Origin: an uncultured Planctomycetaceae bacterium
Lineage (GTDB): Bacteria > Planctomycetota > Planctomycetia > Pirellulales > Pirellulaceae
Direction: 5' to 3'
Assembly (NCBI GenBank): GCA_903927685.1
Contig: CAIYOB010001529.1
Coordinates: forward strand, 1 to 6,932
DNA: 6,932 nucleotides
Part shown: one piece after another, positions 1 through 5,496 of the stretch
How the letters are laid out: every line of letters starts with the position of its first letter
Position numbering within the stretch: the stretch's first letter is position 1
Notes under the pieces: model-generated
Database searches by the model: none
Seen by the model: the letters and a program-made list of their open reading frames with translations, nothing else
Told to the model about the DNA's origin: nothing
Position numbers and translations under genes: made by a program

Positions 1-72
1 GAATCAGGCTCACCGTAGCACGACCCCGACTGACGGCGCAACATCGACCGGACCGCCGTGGCATCCAGCGTC

Positions 73-101
73 CGTGCTCAGGTGGATGTGACCTGAGCGC
101 G
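73..101. repeat. Inverted repeat (11-bp stem, 7-base loop)
   Basis: Bases 73-83 pair with 91-101 around the loop 84-90. The inner eight pairs (GCTCAGGT/ACCTGAGC) are perfect, and the outer three include one G-T wobble. No T-run follows on either strand, so it is not a standard intrinsic terminator. It could be a transcript-end structure for a gene left of the window, or part of a repeat element. Confidence 0.5.
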
Positions 102-248
102 CAACTATGGCTGGTGTGGGCACATCCGGGGTGGAACGCGGGCCTGCCGTGTGACATCAAACAGCAGGCAACGCTCCGGATCTAAGATTTGAGCCGCCAT
201 AGGGCCCAGCCATTCGAGCGTAACTCAATGTGACCCAACCGTGCAAGC

Positions 249-281
249 ACGCGTACAGCGGGACAACGCGTACAGCGGGAC
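249..281. repeat. Short tandem direct repeat (two 16-base copies)
   Basis: The 16-mer ACGCGTACAGCGGGAC occurs at 249-264 and again at 266-281, separated by a single A, giving a 17-base period. The second copy runs straight into a small hairpin. Two identical 16-mers this close are unlikely by chance, and they suggest slippage duplication or a fragment of a dispersed repeat. Confidence 0.75.
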
Positions 282-290
282 TCTGTCCCG
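276..290. repeat. Small hairpin at the end of the tandem repeat
   Basis: CGGGAC (276-281) pairs perfectly with GTCCCG (285-290) around the loop TCT. The left arm is the end of the second tandem copy. The first copy has no matching right arm. It may be the remnant of a longer palindrome. Confidence 0.5.
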
Positions 291-322
291 GTAAATATGG
301 GGAATGAACCTCATTGCGATAA

Positions 323-360
323 CGGGGAGGGTGGAGGTCGGAAGACCTCCACCTTACCCG
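323..360 (-). terminator. Long hairpin, candidate 3' end of the minus-strand operon
   Basis: Bases 330-339 pair perfectly with 344-353 around the four-base loop GGAA. The pairing extends outward through a G-T wobble (329/354), an A-T pair (328/355), one G-A mismatch (327/356) and four more pairs (323-326 with 357-360). This makes a 17-position arm with one mismatch. It lies about 55 bases beyond the DUF1080 stop, a plausible place for operon transcription to end. No T-run follows in the minus-strand direction, so it is not a textbook intrinsic terminator. It could instead block 3' exonucleases or be a REP-like dispersed palindrome. The pairing is directly visible; the role is inferred. Confidence 0.4.
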
Positions 361-406
361 CTGACGATCCGTTGCGAACGTCTTGCGCAACACGCCGATC
401 AAGACC

Positions 407-445
407 CCGCGGCCTCACGGAAGAGGCCGCAGCTTGAGGCCGCGG
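407..445 (-). repeat. Overlapping inverted repeats across the DUF1080 stop codon
   Basis: The left arm CCGCGGCCTC (407-416) can pair over 10 bases with GAGGCCGCGG (436-445). Alternatively, eight of its bases (409-416) can pair with GAGGCCGC (423-430). The two folds share the left arm and exclude each other. The stop codon (minus-strand TGA, 415-417) lies in the left arm and loop boundary. This may be a termination or mRNA-end structure, or a result of GC-rich coding sequence. Confidence 0.45.
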
Positions 446-1140
446 AATTCGATCGCGCCGCCGTAGTCCTGAAGCCCGATGTGCCCTTTGGCAACCTGCC
501 CCCAGTTGCTCTGACCGTAAGCCGCGGGAAAGAATTTGCTGGTCTTAACATAGGCGTGCCAACGGCGGCTGCCGATGTCGTATTCGAGCAGCTTTTCGCC
601 GTTCATCCAATGCTCGACGTGTTTGCCGTCCGCGAGGATGCGGGACTGGTTCCACTGGCCGACCGGACGGGTGACATCCTTGGCCGGTGCAAAGGCGGAA
701 TAGCAGGCCCCGGCGGAGGACAGGGGATTGAGCCCGTCGACGTGCCGCTGGTTGTCGAGGATCTGATACTCAGGTCCCGTCTCCCAGGGGTTGGCACGCT
801 CCTCGGTCGCCCGGTAGATGACGCCGGCATTATTGCCTTCGGTCATCTTCCACTCCCAAACCAGCTCGAAATTGTCGAACTGGTCGACGGTAAGGATATC
901 GCCGGACGATTCGCCCGCGGTGCGCCGCGACAGGAGCGAGCCGTTCTCGACTCGCCAACTGGCGGGCATCGTCGTCGATTTGTACCCCCGCCAACCCGCC
1001 GTGGTCTGGCCGTCGAACAGCAGCCGCCAGCCGGCTTGTTTCTCCTGGTCCGTCAGCGAGTTGGGATCCTGGGCGGACACGACGGAAGCCAAAGGTGCAA
1101 CCAGCAACAGCAACGCGACGCGGAACAGAAAGCGTACCAT
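415..1140 (-). CDS. Secreted DUF1080 (3-keto-disaccharide hydrolase-like) protein
   Basis: A 241-residue protein with a clear signal peptide: basic start (R3, R7), hydrophobic core about residues 8-17 and probable cleavage after the VVSA at 20-23, so it should act outside the cytoplasm. The rest looks like one DUF1080 domain, a concanavalin-like beta-sandwich. Typical family features are LFDGQTTAGWRGY near residues 41-53, a D-F-E-L-x-W-E-W-K strand near 89-98, the N-N-A-G-V-I-Y-R segment at 103-110, GPEYQILDN at 122-130 and a closing GHIGLQDYGG...FRGLKLRPL at 219-240. Some family members cleave 3-keto-glucosides, and the family is greatly expanded in Planctomycetes and Bacteroidetes. The exact substrate here is unknown. 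The ATG follows an AAGGAG site with six-base spacing. It is the last gene of the minus-strand cluster, 21 bases after the preceding stop, and it may work with the co-directional sulfatase on an external glycan (inference). Confidence 0.9.
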   Translation of the reverse strand: MVRFLFRVALLLLVAPLASVVSAQDPNSLTDQEKQAGWRLLFDGQTTAGWRGYKSTTMPASWRVENGSLLSRRTAGESSGDILTVDQFDNFELVWEWKMTEGNNAGVIYRATEERANPWETGPEYQILDNQRHVDGLNPLSSAGACYSAFAPAKDVTRPVGQWNQSRILADGKHVEHWMNGEKLLEYDIGSRRWHAYVKTSKFFPAAYGQSNWGQVAKGHIGLQDYGGAIEFRGLKLRPLP

Positions 1141-1146
1141 GCGAGT

Positions 1147-1152
1147 CTCCTT
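1147..1152 (-). promoter_or_regulatory. Ribosome binding site of the DUF1080 gene
   Basis: The minus strand reads AAGGAG here, six bases before the ATG at 1138-1140. It lies inside the 21-base gap after the preceding gene's stop codon, which supports both the start choice and co-transcription. Confidence 0.8.
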
Positions 1153-1161
1153 GGGAGCGGG

Positions 1162-1761
1162 TTAGTAGCGGATCCGCAGGACGTCCAACCACTGGCCGAC
1201 ATGGGCCACGGTGACTTGGCTGAGTGAGTTCGGGCGGTCGGCGACGCAGGCCAGACCGGCCAGGAACTGGCGCTCGCCCTGTTCAAATCGCCCCGCCACC
1301 GCGCACCACGGCGTGCCTTTACCCCGTTCGCCGGGCAGTTGGACGTTGTTGAAAAAAGCATGGGCAAACCCCTGCGTGCTGAGTTGAAAGGGCCAGCAGC
1401 GGACCAGCGGAGCATGGGTCTGGACGATTTCCGACAGGCCGGGCACCAGGCTGTCGAGCAGTTGCGGCAGTTCCGCCTCGTCCGGCGCGGGGCTGTTGCG
1501 ACCCGCCGGCGCCAGCACCAAGACGGCCAGTCGAACGGGCAGCCCATAGACCTCCAGCCACGGGCCCTCCGGGTCCGGGCCGTGAGCGGGAAGGGTCGTC
1601 AGATCGATGTGTAAATCCGGGGCAGGGGGTTCTGGCGCGACGGCGCGGCGGCGGAGCAGCAGGACTGCGAGCACGATCAGCAGCAGGCCCGCCACGATTG
1701 CGATCCCACCCATCAGTGCCTGGCTCGACAACTGATCCAGGACTTGCCACAGCTCGTCCAT
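1162..1761 (-). CDS. Single-pass membrane protein of unknown function
   Basis: A 199-residue protein I cannot assign to a named family. The open frame extends upstream into the sulfatase gene. I chose the ATG at 1759-1761 because AAGGGG lies eight bases before it, the start falls just after the sulfatase stop, and it gives a sensible N-terminal anchor. Residues about 17-36 are a hydrophobic helix ending in an RRR stop-transfer cluster, so the remainder is probably cytoplasmic. A Pro-rich linker (about 40-65) leads to an apparently globular domain (about 68-199). It starts with a hydrophobic V-R-L-A-V-L-V-L-A-P-A-G-R stretch (76-88) and contains G-F-A-H-A-F-F-N-N-V (131-140), G-K-G-T-P-W-C-A-V-A-G-R-F (147-159) and a W-L-D-V-L-R-I-R-Y end. 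No catalytic motif is evident. I have a vague recollection of similar conserved hypothetical proteins in planctomycetes, but I cannot verify it. It is the third gene of the ftsH-led cluster. Confidence 0.8.
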   Translation of the reverse strand: MDELWQVLDQLSSQALMGGIAIVAGLLLIVLAVLLLRRRAVAPEPPAPDLHIDLTTLPAHGPDPEGPWLEVYGLPVRLAVLVLAPAGRNSPAPDEAELPQLLDSLVPGLSEIVQTHAPLVRCWPFQLSTQGFAHAFFNNVQLPGERGKGTPWCAVAGRFEQGERQFLAGLACVADRPNSLSQVTVAHVGQWLDVLRIRY

Positions 1762-1769
1762 GCGGCGAT

Positions 1770-1775
1770 CCCCTT
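1770..1775 (-). promoter_or_regulatory. Ribosome binding site fixing the start of the unknown membrane protein
   Basis: The minus strand reads AAGGGG eight bases before the ATG at 1759-1761. It sits in the 20-base gap after the sulfatase stop and favours this start over upstream in-frame starts inside the sulfatase gene. Confidence 0.65.
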
Positions 1776-1781
1776 TCGGTT

Positions 1782-3110
1782 CTATTCGTGCGGCGAGTCG
1801 GCCGGGTTCCACCAGGCGTCCAACTGGCGACTCAAGGCGGCGACGACTTCCTCGTGCTGGGCGGATACTTCGTTTTCTTCGCGCGGATCGGCCACCACAT
1901 CGTACAGTTCCAGTTGCTTGGTTTCCGCCAGTCCGGCCGGCGCGATCAGTTTCCACTGTCCCGCGACGATCCAGCGATAACGCAGGTTCTTTGCAGGAGC
2001 GTTCAGATCTACGGCGTTGTGGGTAAAGCACTCGCCGAACACCGCCGTGCGGGCCTTGACCGCCGCCTCGTCCAGCAGGTTGACGCCCTGCATGTCCGGC
2101 GTGGGCTTCCGGCCCAGGGCGGCCAGCACGGTCGGGACCAGGTCGATGGACATGGCGAATTCGTCGCTCGTCCGCGGCGCCACGCGACCCGGCCAGCGGA
2201 CCATGATCGGCGTCCGCAGCCCGGCGTCGTAAGGCGTCAGCTTGGATCGCATCGGTCCCGGCTTGTCGGGGTTCTGGGTCCAGCCGTTGTCGGTCACGTA
2301 CAGCACGATGGTGTTGTCGGCCAGGTGCTGCTGGTCCAAGTAGTCGAGCAATTGGCCGCAGGTCTCATCGAACCATTCGACCATGGCCCAGTAACGAGCG
2401 ACGTGCAGGGACGGCGTCCGGTCCCGGTACTTGGCCAGCAGACGCTCGGGCGGCGTGTGCGGGTCATGGGGCATCATCGGCGCGTACCAGACGAAAAACG
2501 GCTGCTGCCGCTGTTTCGCATCCTGGACAAAGTCGAAGATCGGCTGCATCGTCTTGCGGCCGATGTCCAGGCCGGCGTCGCCATGCCGCTGGCCGGTGGT
2601 CATCCCCGCAGTGAACCCGCCGCGGCGATAGTCACCCTGCCACCATTTGCCCGTCTGCAAGCTGGCGTACCCCTGCTCGGCCAGCAGTCGCGGCAGGGTG
2701 GGAACCGCGTCCAAGTGCCGATTCATCTGTTCCCGACCGTCCAGGAACGTGGCCGAGCGGTGGTACGCGGCCGGCTTGGTTCCCGGTGCCGCCGCCGGGG
2801 GATCGTTGCAGGTGATCTGGTGCTGGTGCGGGTACAAGCCCGTGATGATCGAGGCCAAGCTGGGACAGCACAGGCTGGACGGCACATAGCCCCGGCGGAA
2901 CACCAGGCTCTGGGAAGCCAACCGGTCCAAGTGCGGCGTTTTCACTTGCGGATGGTTCTGGAAGCCGTAATCCGTCCAGCCATGATCGTCCGAGATGATC
3001 AGGACGACATTGGGCGGCGGCGTCTGTTCCGCCGCCGCGAGTCTCCCGCTCCACAGCGTGCAGGCGATCGCCAACAAAACACCCCCGAGACAGCGCTTCG
3101 AGAATCGCAT
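1782..3110 (-). CDS. Secreted sulfatase-family hydrolase with an altered active site
   Basis: A 442-residue member of the alkaline phosphatase/sulfatase superfamily. A start 11 codons upstream (3143) overlaps the ftsH end. I prefer this ATG because GGAG lies nine bases before it and it gives a clean signal peptide: basic MRFSKR, hydrophobic core about 8-20, likely cleavage in the LAAA-E region near 24-28. Visible sulfatase landmarks are the metal-binding D41-D42 in IISDDHG, the signature region C81-C-P-S-L-A-S-I-I-T-G91, K155 in TGKWWQG, H215 in MMPHDPH, D274-N275 in VTDNG, and K290. Two normally conserved positions differ: the Arg of CxPSR is L85 and the His of GKWHxG is W157. C81 is the expected formylglycine precursor, but the arginine used by the formylglycine-generating enzyme is missing. 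The protein may therefore be a divergent subfamily, an enzyme for a different ester, or unmodified. It lies 25 bases after ftsH and 20 before the unknown membrane protein. Membership of the fold is secure; sulfatase activity is not. Confidence 0.88.
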   Translation of the reverse strand: MRFSKRCLGGVLLAIACTLWSGRLAAAEQTPPPNVVLIISDDHGWTDYGFQNHPQVKTPHLDRLASQSLVFRRGYVPSSLCCPSLASIITGLYPHQHQITCNDPPAAAPGTKPAAYHRSATFLDGREQMNRHLDAVPTLPRLLAEQGYASLQTGKWWQGDYRRGGFTAGMTTGQRHGDAGLDIGRKTMQPIFDFVQDAKQRQQPFFVWYAPMMPHDPHTPPERLLAKYRDRTPSLHVARYWAMVEWFDETCGQLLDYLDQQHLADNTIVLYVTDNGWTQNPDKPGPMRSKLTPYDAGLRTPIMVRWPGRVAPRTSDEFAMSIDLVPTVLAALGRKPTPDMQGVNLLDEAAVKARTAVFGECFTHNAVDLNAPAKNLRYRWIVAGQWKLIAPAGLAETKQLELYDVVADPREENEVSAQHEEVVAALSRQLDAWWNPADSPHE

Positions 3111-3119
3111 CACTTCGGT

Positions 3120-3123
3120 CTCC
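3120..3123 (-). promoter_or_regulatory. Ribosome binding site deciding the sulfatase start
   Basis: The minus strand reads GTGGAG, with the GGAG core nine bases before the ATG at 3108-3110. The alternative ATG at 3141-3143 has only a weak CGGAA close by and would add 11 residues in front of the signal peptide. Confidence 0.6.
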
Positions 3124-3135
3124 ACGTTAGGGTTC

Positions 3136-5259
3136 CTAGCCATTCTGTTCCGTCGTCGGGCGAACCTCCCGCACGTCGGCGGCGGGACGATCTGCTGGCC
3201 GGGGCGGCAGGGGGCCTCCTGTGCCGGGAACGATCCGCGGAACGGGATCGGACTCTTCGATCAGCCGGCGGAGTTCCTCCGAGTCGATTGACTCGACGTC
3301 CATCAGCCGCTGCGTGATCGCATCCAGTGCCGGGCGGCGGGTCTCCAGGATGTGCCGCACCTTCTCGATCGCCTCGTCGACCAGTCGCCGCACTTCCTCG
3401 TCGATTTCTCGGGCCGTCTTTTCGCTGTGGGTCCGCAGCCGCTCGTCGCCGCCGGCGACCGCCAAAAACGGCGACCGGCTGCTCTCCCGGTAGCTGACCC
3501 GGCCCAAGCGGCTCATGCCGAAGTCCATGACCATGCTGCGGGCGATGTCCGTCGCCCGTTCCAGATCGTTCTGGGCGCCCGTCGAGATATCGGTGAACAC
3601 CAGCTCCTCGGTGATCGTGCCGGCCAGCAGCACTTGAATCCGGCTCTCCAGCTCGGACTTGGTCATCAGGAACCGGTCGCCTTCGGGGCGTTGCAGCGTG
3701 TAGCCCAAGGCCGCCATGCCGCGCGGGATAATCGAGACTTTGTGGACGGGGTCCGTATTGGGCAGCGAGCAGGCGACCAGGGCGTGCCCGGATTCATGGT
3801 AGGCGACGCGATGTTTCTCCTCGTCGCTCATCACCCGCTGTTTCTTTTCCAGCCCCGCCGTGACGCGTTCCACGCCTTCGTTGAACTCGGCCATGCCGAC
3901 GGCGGGCCGGCCTTTGCGAGCCGCCAGCAGCGCGGCCTCGTTGACCAGATTCGCCAGATCGGCGCCGACAAAGCCCGGCGTGATCGAAGCGACCTGCCGC
4001 AGATCCACCGTTTCGTCCAACTTGACGTTCTTGACATGCACCTTCAGAATCGCTTCGCGCCCGCGGATGTCCGGGCGGTCCACCAGGACCTGCCGGTCGA
4101 AGCGGCCGGGCCGCAGCAGTGCCTGGTCCAGCGTTTCGGGCCGGTTGGTCGCGGAGATCACGATCACACTGGCTTTCGAGTCAAAGCCGTCCATTTCGAC
4201 CAGCAGCGCGTTCAGCGTCTGCTCGCGCTCGTCATGGCCACCCACGACGCTGCCCATGCGGCTCTTGCCTAAGGCGTCCATTTCATCGATGAAGATGATG
4301 CACGGGGCTTTGGCTTCGGCTTGTTGGAACAAATCCCGCACGCGCGCGGCCCCGACACCCACGAACATCTCGACGAAATCGCTGCCGGACAGGCTGAAGA
4401 ACGGCACGCCCGCCTCGCCCGCGATCGCTTTGGCCAACAGTGTCTTGCCGGTTCCCGGCGGTCCGACCAACAGGACGCCCTTGGGAATCCTTCCCCCCAG
4501 GCGCTGGTACTTGTCCGCCGATTTCAGGAAGTCGACGACTTCCCGGACCTCCTCGACGGCTTCGTCGATACCAGCCACGTCGTCGAACGTGATGTCGATG
4601 TCTTCCTGAGCATACAGCTTGCCCCGGCTGCGGCCAAACGACATGGGCGAGCCGGCCCCGCTCAGCCGCCGCACCATGAACAGGAACAGCACGACGAACA
4701 GCGTCGTGATCATCAGCAGCGGCAGGTAGGACCGCCAGGCGCTGGGCCCCGGCTCGTTGCTGTACGGCAAGTGATATTCTTCGAGCTTCCGCAGCAACTG
4801 CTGTTCGGCCTCGCTGGAGGCTGGCTTAACCGTACGGAACAGCATCCCCGCGCGAACTTTGTTGCTCGCCGTGGCGGGGGGGGGGACCGCGTCGGTCGCT
4901 TGAGCCGACACCTCTCCCATGTCTTCGGCGTCCACCAAGCCGCTGACGGTTTGCAGGCCGTTCTGCAAGTCCCGCAGTTTGCTGTACCGGGTCAAGCGGA
5001 CGCGTCCTTCGCCGGCGGCCGTCTTGACAATGACGTAAGGCGTTTTGCTGACAGGCTTTCCCTGCTCGTCCAGCCGGCTCGCCTCGATCAATCGCAGAAA
5101 ATCGTAGTACGATATGTCGAGGGTCGCCGTATTGACAAAGAACATGGAGGCAATGAACACGGCCGCCGCCAGCGGGATCAGGTACCAGATCAGGTTCTGG
5201 CCGCCGGAGGGGCTCTTCGGGTCCAAGGGGCGACGGGGGTTGCCACTGCTGTCATTCAT
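3136..5259 (-). CDS. ftsH: ATP-dependent zinc metalloprotease FtsH
   Basis: A 707-residue membrane-anchored AAA+ protease that unfolds and degrades membrane and cytoplasmic proteins as a hexamer. The order is: short cytoplasmic N-terminus, first membrane helix (about 23-42), external domain (about 43-177), second membrane helix (about 178-197), AAA+ ATPase, M41 peptidase. Key residues are Walker A GPPGTGKT (266-273), pore loop F-V-G (299-301), Walker B IIFIDE (321-326), second region of homology with RPGRFDR (383-389; R386 and R389), zinc-binding H488-E-S-G-H492, and D565 in GAQND as the likely third zinc ligand. All catalytic elements are intact. The external segment is about 135 residues, roughly twice that of E. 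coli FtsH from memory, and the last about 40 residues are a Pro-rich tail. A run of ten C on the coding strand lies in the external domain. The ATG start has no strong Shine-Dalgarno site. It is the first gene of the minus-strand cluster, divergent from dxr. Confidence 0.97.
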   Translation of the reverse strand: MNDSSGNPRRPLDPKSPSGGQNLIWYLIPLAAAVFIASMFFVNTATLDISYYDFLRLIEASRLDEQGKPVSKTPYVIVKTAAGEGRVRLTRYSKLRDLQNGLQTVSGLVDAEDMGEVSAQATDAVPPPATASNKVRAGMLFRTVKPASSEAEQQLLRKLEEYHLPYSNEPGPSAWRSYLPLLMITTLFVVLFLFMVRRLSGAGSPMSFGRSRGKLYAQEDIDITFDDVAGIDEAVEEVREVVDFLKSADKYQRLGGRIPKGVLLVGPPGTGKTLLAKAIAGEAGVPFFSLSGSDFVEMFVGVGAARVRDLFQQAEAKAPCIIFIDEMDALGKSRMGSVVGGHDEREQTLNALLVEMDGFDSKASVIVISATNRPETLDQALLRPGRFDRQVLVDRPDIRGREAILKVHVKNVKLDETVDLRQVASITPGFVGADLANLVNEAALLAARKGRPAVGMAEFNEGVERVTAGLEKKQRVMSDEEKHRVAYHESGHALVACSLPNTDPVHKVSIIPRGMAALGYTLQRPEGDRFLMTKSELESRIQVLLAGTITEELVFTDISTGAQNDLERATDIARSMVMDFGMSRLGRVSYRESSRSPFLAVAGGDERLRTHSEKTAREIDEEVRRLVDEAIEKVRHILETRRPALDAITQRLMDVESIDSEELRRLIEESDPVPRIVPGTGGPLPPRPADRPAADVREVRPTTEQNG
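4876..4885. repeat. Ten-base G/C homopolymer inside ftsH
   Basis: The plus strand has ten consecutive G, read as ten C on the coding strand, where they encode the last base of a Val codon and three Pro codons (about residues 125-128). Loss or gain of one base would frameshift ftsH before its second membrane helix and all catalytic domains. Confidence 0.9.
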
Positions 5260-5496
5260 CGAGGGACTCGTGGTAATTCGGGTTGCTTATCGACGGATGG
5301 GGCAATAGAATCCCATGATTGACGAAACTCTATATGTCCATGCAACTTGCACCAACGGCCGTGCCTATCCACGATACCTGACGGGCACGGTCCTGCCAGA
5401 GGCATTATTGCAGCCATCCAGTATTTTTCCCAATCCATTGCCGCTCGGCAACCAGCGACGGCCGATTATCCCGCGTCCGTAGGGCATCTTTTTTCC
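5260..5496. promoter_or_regulatory. Divergent ftsH/dxr intergenic region
   Basis: This 237-base gap must carry promoters for both directions unless transcription starts elsewhere. For ftsH, the minus strand has a weak TATAGA (-10-like, 5329-5334) with TTGGTG (5350-5355) 15 bases upstream, which is a poor and short-spaced match. For dxr, only scattered A/T-rich patches such as TATTTTT near 5422 are visible, and I cannot choose a promoter. The region also holds the small palindrome TGCAA-C-TTGCA (5341-5351) and a larger hairpin at 5357-5392. No CIRCE-like heat-shock operator is visible. Presence of promoters here is inferred from gene orientation. Confidence 0.45.
5357..5392. repeat. Inverted repeat between ftsH and dxr
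   Basis: Bases 5357-5365 pair with 5384-5392 (core CCGTGCC/GGCACGG, plus one G-T wobble and an outer G-C pair) around an 18-base loop. It lies roughly midway between the divergent genes, about 98 bases upstream of ftsH and 104 upstream of dxr. It could be a leader structure, an operator or chance in GC-rich DNA. Confidence 0.45.

Larger units (their letters stand above)
1..414. other. Intergenic stretch without a supported gene, rich in hairpins
   Basis: No reading frame here has a start, ribosome binding site and protein pattern that I would call a gene. Plus frame 3 is open from the left edge to a stop at 183-185 and plus frame 2 to a stop at 89-91. Either could be the tail of a gene cut off by the edge, but neither translation shows a recognisable motif. 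The stretch contains a hairpin at 73-101, a 17-base tandem repeat at 249-281, a short hairpin at 276-290, a long hairpin at 323-360, a weak GTTGCG/CGCAAC pair at 371-391, and the start of an inverted repeat running into the DUF1080 gene. It is the 3' flank of the minus-strand operon. Confidence 0.6.

Noticed and set aside
142..169. GCCTGC/GCAGGC inverted repeat
   Set aside because: It has six pairs with a 16-base loop, too weak to claim as a structure.
371..391. GTTGCG/CGCAAC inverted repeat as an operator
   Set aside because: It has only six pairs around a nine-base loop, in GC-rich DNA and downstream rather than upstream of any gene. It could easily be chance.
157..402. Minus-strand 81-residue open frame after the DUF1080 gene
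   Set aside because: It has no ribosome binding site I can see, no recognisable motif, and it runs through the tandem repeat and two hairpins, so its sequence is better explained by those repeats. It may still be part of a dispersed repeat that is sometimes annotated as a small hypothetical gene.
304..1227. 307-residue plus-strand open frame opposite the DUF1080 gene
   Set aside because: It overlaps the DUF1080 gene and starts just before the 323-360 hairpin. The composition is that of an antisense shadow, with no family features.
1762..2031. Upstream extension of the unknown membrane protein into the sulfatase gene
   Set aside because: The added 90 residues are Arg-rich antisense-like sequence overlapping the sulfatase. 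The ATG at 1759-1761 has a good ribosome binding site and yields a normal N-terminal anchor.
1698..3317. 539-residue plus-strand open frame opposite the sulfatase
   Set aside because: It is antisense to a well-supported gene, and its translation is Arg/Gly/Val-rich with no domain. Long antisense frames are expected from strong GC bias at third codon positions.
3352..5322. Two long plus-strand open frames opposite ftsH (3352-4272 and 4321-5322)
   Set aside because: FtsH on the minus strand is certain over this whole range. The opposite frames have no motifs and only mirror its codon bias.
5256..5438. Minus-strand 60-residue open frame in the ftsH/dxr gap
   Set aside because: It has no convincing ribosome binding site or motif, and it covers the inverted repeat and the region where the ftsH promoter should lie.
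5347..5496. Longer dxr start 50 codons upstream (TTG)
   Set aside because: The extra residues do not resemble any Dxr N-terminus. The NADPH-binding GSTGSIG motif is at the normal distance from the ATG at 5497.
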